Shown here: piece by piece, positions 11,207-20,789 of the stretch
How positions within the stretch are numbered: position 1 is the stretch's first letter
How the letters are laid out: every line of letters starts with the position of its first letter
NCBI GenBank assembly: GCA_023014485.1
Contig: JAJOZX010009098.1
Coordinates: 1-64,000 of the forward strand
Length of the DNA stretch: 64,000 bases
Origin: Bathynomus jamesi
Lineage: Eukaryota > Arthropoda > Malacostraca > Isopoda > Cirolanidae
Reading direction: 5' to 3'
Made by a program: the position numbers and the translations under genes
Notes under the pieces: generated by a model
Told to the model about the DNA's origin: nothing
Seen by the model: only the letters and a program-made list of their open reading frames with translations
Database searches by the model: none

Positions 11207-11540
11207 GTTCACGATTGAAAAGCTCGAGTCGGTAGAAATAAACCCTCGATTGGAAAAGCGTTCTTATAAACTTGTGTTTAATAATGTAGCTAACGATGAA
11301 CTCTTTGTGCGTGCTTTTGATTGTATTCTAGACGTGTTTAAAGATGACTTACCAACCGGTTGTAAAGTGGGAACAAAAATAGTACTGAACGATATGAAAG
11401 CCCTTCATATCGAATACAGGTTTCCCTATACTTTAAGCGGTGAAATATTATTAAGCCGCATATACTGCGTAATGCAGAGCAATAATGATGTAATTGTAAA
11501 CTCGATTAAGACCGAGTTTAGTATTTTGAAAAAAAAGTGA
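11196..11540 (+). CDS. Polinton terminal cassette ORF D, unknown function (114 aa)
   Basis: Intact frame MLSEFTIEKLES to SILKKK, the last gene before the AT-rich terminal region. It is a mixed alpha/beta protein with no recognised domain; the centre reads LPTGCKVGTKIVLNDMK and the end is Lys-rich. It overlaps ORF C by 11 bp in another frame. Both arms of copy 2 carry degraded copies (58110-58430 plus strand, 38745-39030 minus strand), showing that the gene is ancestral to both elements. Confidence 0.6.
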   Translation: MLSEFTIEKLESVEINPRLEKRSYKLVFNNVANDELFVRAFDCILDVFKDDLPTGCKVGTKIVLNDMKALHIEYRFPYTLSGEILLSRIYCVMQSNNDVIVNSIKTEFSILKKK

Positions 11541-11599
11541 ATTGTATATATATATTTTGCTTGACATTTCCCCGATTATACGCATATTTCTATTGATTT

Positions 11600-11652
<53 letters not shown>

Positions 11653-11975
11653 GTGATATTTCTCCTGTACTGTTATGTACATATTTCTATTGAAGTGTAT
11701 ATGAAATGTATATTTTATTTTATATATCACCATAATTGTGTGTGTGTGTGTATATTTCTCCTGTACTGTTTGTACATATTTCTATTGAAGTGTATATGAA
11801 ATGTATATTTTATTTTATATATATATCCATAATTGTGCGTATATATTTCTGTTATACGCATATTCCTCAAATGTATATTTATTTTCTATATATTTATAAT
11901 AAAAAGAATGATGCAATGTTGTTTATTGTTATGCCTTCTACTACCGGTATTCGAAATATAATAATGTATACAACG
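11541..11975. other. AT-rich Polinton subterminal region without a gene
   Basis: TA tract at about 11602-11646, a (GT)n stretch near 11738-11750, and a duplicated block containing CCTGTACTGTT-TGTACATATTTCTATTGAAGT (11665 and 11760). No credible coding frame; the Ile/Tyr-rich frames here are translations of the TA repeat. Confidence 0.75.
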
Positions 11976-12445
11976 CTATTGCGGTATCTGGCAATATTTA
12001 AGCCTTCTAAGCCAACTGGCTGATTAGGAGTCTATAATAGTGTATACAATGGTATCTGGCAACTCTGTCTTCGGAATACATGGTGCTATCTGCAGAGCTG
12101 GGCACTTGCGGTTTTTTTTGCGGTACTGCGGTACTACCGCACTACCAAACCGGTACCGCATAACGCAGTACCGCAAAGGATCGCTGAAAGTACAGCCTGT
12201 ACTTTCAGCGATCCTTTGCGGTACTGCGTTATGCGGTACCGGTTTGGTAGTGCGGTAGTACCGCAGTACCGCAGTACCGCAAAAAAAACGCAAGTGCCCA
12301 GCTTTGGCTATCTGGCAACTCATTTACAGCCAACTGGCTGATTAGGCGTATATAATAATAATGTATACAATAATACTGCTAAAAAGAGGTATCTGACAAC
12401 CATTTACAGCCAACTGGCTGATTAGGAGCCTATAAAACAACGCCA
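11975..12445 (+). repeat. Imperfect repeat units in Polinton terminal region
   Basis: Three units containing TATCTGGCAAC and GCCAACTGGCTGATTAGG, separated by TATACAAT-type spacers, at about 11980-12050, 12309-12370 and 12388-12440. A 214-bp MITE interrupts the array. The core TATCTGGCAACTC also recurs in the terminal arrays of copy 2 (38159-38400 and 58848-59165), marking the array as part of the Polinton terminus. Confidence 0.7.
12093..12306. mobile_element. hAT-type foldback MITE (214 bp) with 8-bp duplication
   Basis: A near-perfect hairpin: about 100-bp arms around a 3-bp loop at 12195-12197. The ends are CAGAGCTGGGCACTTGCG and its inverse (one mismatch), and the identical 8-bp duplication GCTATCTG flanks it at 12085-12092 and 12307-12314. 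Eight-base duplications and a CAG-GGGC-type end are hAT hallmarks. No coding capacity. Confidence 0.92.
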
Positions 12446-12723
12446 ACTCGGCTGAAGTCTTAATGTGCACTTGGCTCCTGCCAGGTGAACACCTCTCCTC
12501 CTTTCTCTCCTCCTCCTCCTTTCTCTTGGGGGATAACGCCGCCTCCAAGTTTTCCCCCCACCCCCTTTGCAACAGCCCCCTTTGCAACAACCCCCCTTTG
12601 AAACAACCCCCACCCAATTTGCAACAGCCCCACCCCCCTTTGCAAACAACCCCCACCCCCCTTTGCAACATTACTAATAACCTGCAACATTCTTGCACTC
12701 TCCCCTTTTGCGGCTATACTACT
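12430..12723 (+). repeat. Right terminal segment of Polinton copy 1
   Basis: Begins with GGCTCCTGCCAGGTGAACA, continues as a pyrimidine-rich stretch with repeated CCCCCTTTGCAACA modules and ends TTTTGCGGCTATACTACT. The same layout, including the GGCTCCAGCCAGGCGAACA start and the final TTTTGCGCCCATTCTACT, is found at the right end of copy 2 (59210-59250 joined to 62472-62859), which fixes the element end. Confidence 0.8.
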
Positions 12724-12913
12724 GAAGACGTAAGTAAAACCAATTGATGAGTTTTCATTTTATTTTCTGATATTTTAATAACTTTACTCCATGTTGTTTA
12801 GTTAATTTATAATAACGGTTAGTAACTTAGCGGTACTATCTATATTATGAATAATTTTGTACAGATTAAGCCATCTTAATTTAAGTAATTTATTTATAGG
12901 CATATGCCATATA
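12724..12913. other. AT-rich flank, nothing recognised
   Basis: Sequence between the Polinton end and a Tc1/mariner TIR. No gene or repeat recognised. Confidence 0.6.
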
Positions 12914-14263
12914 CAGGGTGGGGCACGGGAATCAAGTGTTTTTTGAATAGCTAGTAATCGGCCATTAGGAATGGGAGGGGCGTGCGGTAGGTAGCATTCC
13001 ATTCCTGGGTTCATAGCATTTAACTTTAACTAACACTCACCTTTATCTTTCAGGTGCCATCATGGAGCAGTGGACGTTAGAACACCGCATGTTCGCGTAT
13101 GATCATTTTGTTAGGAGTGGCGAGTCAGTGACAGCAGTTCAGCGTGCGTTTCGCCGCAGATTCAACATTCATCGAAATGACTCTGTTCCCGCTCGTGACA
13201 CAATCTTACGTTGGGTTAACAATCTTCGAACAGGAGGCTCAATAATGAAAACAAAACCGAAGGGGCCGCAACGCACTGTGCGTACTCCAGAGAACGTTGA
13301 AAGGGTCAGACAAGCGATGTTGCAAAGCCCAGGCCGCTCTGCTCGGAGACATTCAGCTGCACTCGGAATCAGCAATCGTACTGTTAGACGGATTTTGCAT
13401 GAAGAATTACATTTTTCACCCATACAAGTTAGCGATGGTGCAGGAATTGAATGTAAACGATTGCCCCAACGACTGAATTTGCACAGGAAATGCTTGCACT
13501 TTATGAGCAGAATGAAACATGATGGTGGTAATGAGTGATGAAGCCCATTTCCACCTTAATGGGGCCGTCAACAATCAAAACTGTCGGTATTGGGCTGCTG
13601 AAAATCCGCGACAACTCCATGAAAAACCGCTGCATAGCCCTAAGGTTACAGTTTGGTGCGCGGTGGGAAAGTTTGGCGTCATCGGTCCCTATTTCTTCGA
13701 ACAAAATGGGGTTACCGTTACCATAACATCTGGGCGTTACATTGAGATGGTGAACCCTTTTTCATCCCTGAGTTACGAAGAAGGCGTATTGCTCGTCGAC
13801 ATTGTGTTTCAGCAAGATGGGGCCACGCCACACACCGCCAGAGCGTCAATGGCTGTTCTTCGCCCCCTGTTTCCCAACCATCTCATTTCGAGATTGGTGA
13901 CATTGCATGGCCCCCTCGGTCCCCTGACTTGTCCACATGTGACTTCTTTCTATGGGGGTACCTCAACGTGTCTACGAGGACAAGCCCCGTACATTAGATG
14001 CATTGAAGGAAGCGATCCGTCAACAAATCATCCAAATCAACAGAGACCTGCTGGGAAGAGTGGAGGCCAATTTTCGTAAACGCCTTCAACAATGCGTCGA
14101 CGGCCAAGGACATCATATGCCAGATATAATTTTCGGTACATGATTATTATGACATGAAATGCTATGTTCTTACGAATGTTGTTCTACCAATATATTTTCT
14201 TACAAAAATAAATATCATTTTCCTGATTATTCCAAAAACACTTGGTTCCCGTGCCCCACCCTG
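12914..14263 (+). mobile_element. Tc1/mariner-type transposon (1350 bp) with TIRs
   Basis: TIRs CAGGGTGGGGCACGGGAA at 12914 and its inverse ending at 14263 are flanked by TA on both sides. One transposase gene lies between them. The length and layout are standard for a full-size element that has since acquired frameshifts. Confidence 0.92.
13062..14143 (+). pseudogene. Tc1/mariner-type transposase, frameshifted
   Basis: Cut-and-paste transposase. Residues 1-120 form the bipartite helix-turn-helix region (TAVQRAFRRRFNIHR, then RTVRRILHEELHFSP). The catalytic region begins with MSDEAHFHLNG (first Asp) and continues with the YWAAENPRQLHE block, then FQQDGATPHTARAS (second Asp) and RSPDLSTCDFFLWG (third acidic residue, Asp). 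The C-terminal RLQQCVDGQGHHMPDIIF is complete. Frame changes occur near 13450-13530, near 13760-13800 and near 13890, so the protein is not made. The start is the Met after the 5' untranslated part, MEQWTLEHR. Confidence 0.9.
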
Positions 14264-14343
14264 TAAACTATCCTTGCACTATGTAATAAACATAACAATA
14301 ATTATTGGTGGGCCTCCCAGATTCTCTCAGACCACGAGCCGCC

Positions 14344-14344
<1 letters not shown>

Positions 14345-14420
<76 letters not shown>
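14345..14420. repeat. (TA)n microsatellite
   Basis: About 35 TA units followed by a short GTGTGTG, at the junction between the transposon flank and the non-LTR fragment. Confidence 0.95.
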
Positions 14421-14423
<3 letters not shown>

Positions 14424-14424
14424 A

Positions 14425-15330
14425 ATTGTGTATATTGGCGGATTAATTGCTTCACTTAATGAGGCAACAGTGGGATGTTGTATAGATAACACAAGGATAA
14501 ATAACTTAGTTTATGCCGATGATATGGTGTTAATAAGTCCCTCTGTTAAAGGTCTGGATCGGCTATTAAACGTCTGCGAAGTGTATTCGCAGAAACATGA
14601 TATTCTTTTTAATGTTACAAAAACTAAGGTATGCAATTTCATCCTAAAAGCTGTAATCAGCCAGCTGATATAAAGTTTAAAATAAATGGTGAAGTAATTG
14701 AGGAAGTACAAGAGTTTAAGTATTTGGGTCAAACTATTACCAGCTCCTTGAGTGATGACTCGGATATAAGAAAACAATCTCGAAGCCTGTGTGCTAAAGC
14801 GAATATGACCATAAGGAACTTTCGTTTCTGTACAAGTGAAGCTAAAGACACACTCTTTCGTACTTTCTGTAGTAATATATACAGTCAGCAACTCTGGGTG
14901 AATTATAAAAAAGGTTCTGGCAGAACCCTAAATTTGCTCTACAACAGGTCTTTTAAACTCTTACATAAATTACCCCCCGAGATGCTCAGCTTCGCAAATG
15001 TTTGCTACCCGCAATGTCCCGAGCTTCTCGGAGGTAACAAGACGTGCTCAACACAGTCTAATGCAAAGAATTAAAAAATCAACCAACCCGATCATCCAAG
15101 CTATCCATGAGTCTTGTCATTTATCCTCTAAGCTATGGACTTCTTGGTACGAAAACGTCTGTCTGTAGCTCCGCTTAACTTCGACAGTGCAGTATTATTT
15201 CTAATCAATTGTATATATTTCTATCCTTAGTATATGAACTGTCATTGTATTAATTTAATAATATTTGTCATATGGACTATAGTCTGCCAATAAACCTTTT
15301 CATTTTCATTTCATTTTCATTTTCATATAT
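14425..15330 (+). mobile_element. Non-LTR retrotransposon, 5'-truncated 3' end
   Basis: Reverse transcriptase and downstream C-terminal region of a LINE. The frame contains NNLVYADDMVLISPS (catalytic YADD), then in a second frame EFKYLGQTI, a FRTFCSNIYSQQLW block and the GRTLNLLYNRSFKLLHKLP block. The sequence continues through QAIHESCHLSSKLW to about 15165. The 3' end carries AATAAA and a short CATTTT repeat tail at 15297-15325, typical of non-LTR insertion ends. The clade is CR1/Jockey-like, not resolved further. Frameshifts and the 5' truncation make it dead. Confidence 0.85.
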
Positions 15331-15343
15331 ATACATATATATA

Positions 15344-15962
15344 CAGGGTGTTTCAAGAGGAAAGGTCAATACTTCGGGAGGTGATAGTATCGGTTATTGT
15401 GAGGAAAAAAGTTCATAATGACATGTGTCTACTTCTGAATGGTTACGGAGACAGCGCTGTTTGAATCTACAAATACAAAAGCATTGTTAATGGTAATCAA
15501 GAAAGAGAAACCAGTTACTGTTTCTAACATTTAATGTTTAAACATTGGCATTTTGAATGGTATCAGATACAGAAATGACAAATTTGTTACAGTTTACAAT
15601 ACGTTTTCGAAAATCCCACCGTCAACCTCAATGCACTTTGCAACTCGTGTGCGAAGATCGCGTGTTGTTCGTCTGAGTTGGCATGTGTGAAGGTGTGTGG
15701 CATTCTTAACACTGCTTCAAACACCAAACAATGTCACTACTCACAACAGTCAGCTGTCGATTGGCTTATGTTACATGCTTACATTACAGCTTACATGGTT
15801 CAAGGTTATAGGGGAGGGAAGGGGGAGAAAGAGCTGCGCGCGCATCAGATTCAAACAGCTCTATCTCCGTAACCATTCAGAATAGACACATGTCATATGA
15901 ACTTTTTTTCTCACAATGACCGATACTATCACCTCCGAAGTATTGACCTTTCCTCCTGAAAC

Positions 15963-15968
<6 letters not shown>
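15344..15968. mobile_element. Non-autonomous mariner-derived element with long TIRs
   Basis: Inverted ends of about 110 bp starting CAGGGTGTTTCAAGAGGAAA and finishing with its near inverse, within TA-rich flanks. The minus strand at about 15590-15660 encodes a transposase C-terminal relic (DLRTRVAKCIEVDGGIFE), so the element is an internally deleted Tc1/mariner derivative. Confidence 0.85.
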
Positions 15969-15989
<21 letters not shown>

Positions 15990-15998
<9 letters not shown>

Positions 15999-16460
15999 TA
16001 AAATTGTGCAGGAGCTCTACATAAAAGGATTTATTCTGCGTGGCAACACAAAATGTGTAATAAAATATAATAGCGAAACAGTGGTATCACGTAGCTCCCA
16101 GTAATGTCTGCATATTAAATGTAAATTAGGATATACTCTTTAATTTTTAGATTTGCAATATATTTTAGCCTCTATTATTTATGAAGTGAAACCAAGGTAC
16201 GAAATTGATTTATTAGAAGCGAAGCCTTTCCGCCTATTCTAAACTCTTCAACCTTGAGCCTAGATCACGCGGCTTTTTAGCGACAAGTTTTTTAAATTTT
16301 TCGAACCCCGATTGTTTCCGATTAATACATAAACCGCCCATGATGATAAACGGTAACATTTGGTTTTAAGCGGGATACGATTCAGCAGTGAAAACGGCCG
16401 TGTAATATCTGCTTCCGTGACTAAAACAAAAGTATTCGTAAAACGAATTGTAAATCATTG
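15990..16460. other. No gene recognised
   Basis: AT-rich sequence between two mobile elements; no coding frame, repeat or splice pattern that I can support. Confidence 0.5.
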
Positions 16461-16468
16461 AAATCCTT

Positions 16469-16683
16469 GGATCTTTTCCTTTATAGCACCCCCCAATTTC
16501 TTCTTTTCAGTTTGTAACAATTTTGAAGGTTAATTGAATGCCCGATTAGGTCAACTGTACGGCCTTAACGATTGGTTAGGTTGAGTCGTGATATTTTCGT
16601 TAGTTTTAACGAAAAAATCACAACATAACCTAACCAATTGTCAAGGGCGAAAACAATGGGGGTGCTATAAAGGAAAAGATCCA
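16469..16683. repeat. Foldback repeat (about 215 bp)
   Basis: Ends GGATCTTTTCCTTTATAGCA and its inverse, with an inner inverted repeat on GATTGGTTAGGTTGAGTCGT. The inner module also occurs as an inverted pair at 18690-18850, so this is one of a dispersed foldback family. No clear target duplication. Confidence 0.75.
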
Positions 16684-16907
16684 AATCCTTTTTAATATTT
16701 ATAGTTTATTGTTATAACTAAACATTAAACAACAGTTTTTTTGTTTTTTTTGTTAACAATATCATTGTCATACAGTTAATTTAAATTGCATATGTAAATA
16801 AATAATAGCAGACAAGATTTGGGATAAAGAAAACTAATTCAATAAAATCACCTAAAAAGTCTTCAATTAAACCGTAAATAATTAGGTAATTTTATTTCAC
16901 GAAAAAA

Positions 16908-16912
<5 letters not shown>

Positions 16913-16990
<78 letters not shown>
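16913..16990. repeat. (TA)n(GA)n microsatellite
   Basis: About 12 TA units run directly into about 27 GA units. Confidence 0.95.
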
Positions 16991-16992
<2 letters not shown>

Positions 16993-16994
16993 AA

Positions 16995-17300
16995 TACTGT
17001 ATCAGATTGGAGAGTCCCGTTGTTCATTCAACTGTGCCTGAATCTGTGTAGCTGTGGCTTTTCTGTCACGCAGTGATGTAACCTTGATGTAATGATCCTC
17101 AGAATCAGTAGTCACTTTAAGTCTGCTAGATCTTGTCTTTGAAGAGCACGATCCATATTTTTTATATCTGTTTATAGTTCTTTGGACGGCCCCTTTTGAA
17201 ACGTTAATTTTTGCTGAGATCTGGCGTCGGGACATTCCCTCTCTTGAAAGGGTAATTATTTGTCCTCTCTAGGATAAACTTAGTTCTTTAGACATTTCAA
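16995..17300 (-). pseudogene. Tc1 transposase N-terminal fragment
   Basis: Minus-strand frame with the Tc1 DNA-binding region: a first helix-turn-helix with GMSRRQISAKINVSKGAVQR and a second with KATATQIQAQLNEQRDSPI. The upstream sequence in the next frame (ELSL-RGQIITLSREG) extends it to about 17300. It stops abruptly at the GA microsatellite with no catalytic domain, so this is a truncated relic. Confidence 0.8.
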
Positions 17301-17470
17301 TTACGGCCTCTAAAGAGAGAATAGAGAAAATGATTAATTACTTTTTAATCAAATTGTTACAATGTCATTCACTCATTGGTTTTATCAGTTATAATAGACC
17401 AGTTGGTAAAATTACTGTATGAATACACTATTTTGAGGATTAATAACATTTGGCTATGGTCTGTCACCAA

Positions 17471-18401
17471 TAGGGATTGTCGTTTTGAGTCATTTTGTTT
17501 ATCCCGGGATTCCGGGATAAAATCTGTCTTCGTCCCGGGATCCCGGGATTTCCCGGGATTTTTATTTTATATGTATTTAAATTTTTATACTTTTAAAAAG
17601 GAATTAATATAAAAATTATAAAGATTTTCATTTATTTATTTAAACATATTCCATTAGGTAACTATGAGTGTGAAATAACTAGCTTAAAAGACAGTTGAGT
17701 GCAACAAGACAGCTATTTGTAAGAAAATCAACACTTGTAAAGAATAATATCCTTGTAAAGAATAAGCATTTTTGATTGCACCCTCCAATTTCTGAGAGAG
17801 TGTCTGGTGACTCTGGCCGTCAGCTCCTTCTTCTTCCTCAGATTGTGATGAATCAGACGAAGAAATCCATGCTTTGTATCAACAAGGCGTGTTATTATTC
17901 GTTTTGCTGTTACTAATAAGACAGACTTGTTTGGTAATGCTTGCAACTCGGTCTCTACGGTTGGTTTACTCACTTTACTGTGCTTTTTTCCAGTTTTTAT
18001 ATACCTCAATAATCCAATCAATGGTTTTGCCTCCTCTCATTTAGTCTTGAAATTAACGCTTCCTTAACTTTTCTTGAAAAAACAGAATCTTGCTCAGAAA
18101 GTTCTTGTATGATGAAGAAAAAAACTCCTCAGCACTAAGAAATGTCGCATCGCGGCTGCAAAGTTTTTCTGATCCAATTTCGACAGGTTTCAAAGCACGC
18201 ACAATGGCATTGAGTGCAACATACTCTGCTTCACATATTGGATTATTCATTTTGTAGTCAATCAATGTTTTTTCTATTGGCGATTTTATCTCCAAGAATC
18301 GTTCCCGATATCCCGGGATGAACGAAAAAATCCCGGGATATATCCCGCACATAAAATCAACCGGGATCCCGGGATCTCGGGATCCCGGGAAACAATCCCT
18401 A
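17471..18401 (-). mobile_element. hAT-type element (931 bp) with 8-bp duplication
   Basis: Ends TAGGGATTGT and ACAATCCCTA, with identical duplications GTCACCAA at 17463-17470 and 18402-18409. The subterminal regions are full of CCCGGGAT repeats on both sides. Inside, the minus strand at about 17728-18300 carries hAT transposase fragments (EAEYVALNAIVRALKPVE, SRDATFLSAEEF) broken by frameshifts, so it is a deleted hAT derivative. Confidence 0.93.
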
Positions 18402-18453
18402 GTCACCAATACCTGGCTTAAAATCGGTGTTATTATAGTGCAAAGAAAAAAAG

Positions 18454-19253
18454 GGATCATGTCAAGAATAGCGAACCCAACACCTGCAGGGTTCGCTATT
18501 CTTGACAAGGGAATTTTTGGGTTCGCTATTCTTGACATGGTAAAATTGGGTTCGCTATTCTTGACATGGGAAGTCCTCAAGGACGTTTTCATAACTTCAG
18601 ACGGTAGGTTTATGTTTCCCAATTTTAAGTAATTAGTTAAGGACGTATTAAATGCTTTTATATTAGTCTTTTTTTATTTAAACAAACTAGCACGACTTAA
18701 CCTAACCAATCGTCAATGCCGTACAGTATAAAGAATCCTCTCTCTTAATATATAAAAATAAATAATAAAAAAAAAAATTTAGTTTTTTATTTATTTTTTA
18801 GGATTAATTGTACGCCCTTGACGATTGGTTAGGTTAAGTCGTGATAGTTTGGTTAATTTTTGCTACCCGCGACCCGCACGAAGGCATAAGGCTAAAATTA
18901 ACAACATGCGAGGATGCAAACGCGAATTTCTTCCAGGTTATTTACAACAGTTCATGTGGATGGAAAGAAATAAAGTAAACAGGTTAATTAATTTCTCTAA
19001 CGCAATTGCCACTCAATTTCGTTTTTAATAAATTAGTATACGGTTCATTTTCATTTCAGTAAATTGTTTTATTTATTCTTTCATCAATAAAGTGAAGATT
19101 ACATATGTTTAACTTTTTCCTTTACATGATATTTATATTGGGTTTGCTATTCTTGACATGGGAACTTTTGGGTTCGCTATTCTTGACAAGGGAATTTTTG
19201 GGTTCGCTATTCTTGACATGGTAAAATTGGGTTCGCTATTCTTGACATGATCC
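18454..19253. mobile_element. Non-autonomous element (800 bp) with iterated 20-bp ends
   Basis: TIR GGATCATGTCAAGAATAGCG and its inverse, flanked by identical AAAAAAAG (18446-18453, 19254-19261). The module GGGTTCGCTATTCTTGACA occurs once inverted plus three times direct at the left end and four times direct at the right end. No coding region. An inverted foldback module related to 16469-16683 lies inside at about 18690-18850. The 8-bp duplication suggests a hAT- or P-like mobiliser. Confidence 0.88.
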
Positions 19254-19476
19254 AAAAAAAGTAAGGCCCAAAAAGGGCCATTTTCATTAATGTGTCCTTT
19301 CTTATGAAATAAAAGCTACATTACTTACACATGTAGTAGAATATATGAAATACCATTTCTTCTAAAAGAAAATACCTTAATATAGCGGACATACTTTGTC
19401 AGTTGTATTATTTTCTAGAAATTGTCTAAAACTGAGGTGGACGAAGACTTTTGAACGCCACTGTGTGTATATATAT

Positions 19477-20768
19477 TAGTGATGTAGGTCACATCCGCAT
19501 CCGCGGAACATCCGCACATTTTCTCGCATCCGCGTCCGCATCCGCACTTTGGACTGCGGATGTCGTGCGGATGTGGACCGTTGAGATAAAACGTCATTAA
19601 TAAGCGGAAATTATCAAATTCTACTACATTAATAGAACTAGTTCATTGTGAGCAAAAGTGATGCAAGCGACAAGACGAGAGGCTGTTCTTGTATGAAGTT
19701 ACTCTATTGCAACCTACTTAGATCCACGTACAAAACTATAGTTATTTTCACCTAGTACATTAGAACGAGTTAAATCATCACTTGGCAAAGCAGTTGAAGA
19801 GCTTCAATCTCTTGAATCTGTCGCTTCGCCACCCACCAAAAGAATAAAAGTTTCAGTGACAGAACCAACACCTTCAACGAGCAAATCTATCACAGAATCT
19901 GTCTCTCAGTTTCTTGAGTCAAGCAGCAATGACGAGACCTACGCGATGTCAAAAGATGTAGTAAAAATGATCGAGAGCTATCACCAAGAAAAATGCCTGG
20001 CTGCATGTGACAATCCTATTAGTTGGTGGAAAAATACGCAGAATATCTATCCATACTTGAGTAAACTTGCAAGGAAACATTTAGCCTGTCCTCCAACAAA
20101 CGTACCAAGCGAGAGATTATTTAGCTGTGCTGGATTAATATATGATGAAAAGAGAAACAGACTGGCAGCAGAAAAGGCAGAAAAGTTAATGTTCCTTAAG
20201 CATAACCTTCCTATAATTAAGTTTGAACATTAAACGATGAACATCTTGGTTTACTTTATTTTAATTACTCATTTATAAATATGCCTAATAAAACTTTAAA
20301 CTTAATATAAATAGTTATCAAGCTAATTAAAGATCTCTTTCTATAAGGGTGGAGGTTGGGGAAAGAGGTCGGTGGGTGCATTTGAGTTGGGTTCACGTCC
20401 CGCATCCTGGTAACACAATGATGGTTTCTAATTGTGGCTGAAACTCAACAAAATATAACGAATTTATTTGCAGACGAATTCACTAATTGATTTCTATATT
20501 AGTTAGATGCTTGATATTATTTTATATGTTCAGAGAAAAGTACAGCAATTATTGTACAATTAATCAATTATACTACATTATAGCTACAGCTCTCTCTATA
20601 TAATAACTTATTATATACATTAAACACAACAAATCTCGAATATATCCTAAAAATAACGAAAATGTAGACATCCGCATCCGCATCCGCATCCGCGGATGTT
20701 GAAATCAAACATCCTCATCCGCATCCGCATCCGCGGATGTGATAAAAATGACATCCGCTACATCACTA
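19477..20768 (+). mobile_element. hAT element, internally deleted
   Basis: Ends TAGTGATGTAG and its inverse CTACATCACTA, within TA repeats that hide the duplication. Subterminal CATCCGCATCCGCGGATGT repeats lie at both ends. It carries only the C-terminal part of a transposase. Confidence 0.88.
19690..20233 (+). pseudogene. hAT transposase C-terminal part
   Basis: Contains the hAT ATYLDPRTK block (with one stop after it), the linker ERVKSSLGKAVEEL, a Ser/Thr-rich segment, and the diagnostic dimerisation region WWKNTQNIYPYLSKLARKHL followed by VPSERLFSCAGLIYDEKRNR and ending in KAEKLMFLKHNL. The catalytic N-terminal two thirds are missing. The frame from 19856 to the stop is open, 125 residues. 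Confidence 0.92.
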
Positions 20769-20789
20769 ATATATATATATATATACATA

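Larger units (their letters stand above)
1..12723. mobile_element. Polinton/Maverick element, copy 1 (left end outside window)
   Basis: A large self-synthesising DNA transposon related to double-stranded DNA viruses. The minus strand carries major capsid, small basic virion protein, penton-like minor capsid, chromodomain integrase, a conserved Polinton protein, a small hydrophobic protein and the packaging ATPase. The plus strand carries a protein-primed family B polymerase and four small ORFs. The right end near 12723 finishes in CTACT, fitting the usual TACT-type Polinton terminus, and it matches the end of copy 2 at 62859. The left end and the adenovirus-type protease are not in view. The capsid side and polymerase carry frameshifts and stops; the four terminal plus-strand ORFs are open. 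The six bases after 12723 (GAAGAC) would be the duplication if the lost left end carries the same six. Confidence 0.9.

Noticed and set aside
12342..12698. Gly/Cys-rich minus-strand frames
   Set aside because: They come from the G-rich strand of the Polinton terminal repeat modules; no family or codon signal.
1..12723. A complete virus or adintovirus genome
   Set aside because: Gene content is Polinton-like with chromodomain integrase and transposon-type termini; several genes are broken and it is embedded in host repeats.
1..12723. Adenovirus-type cysteine protease of the Polinton
   Set aside because: Looked for on both strands and not found; it may lie left of the window or be deleted.
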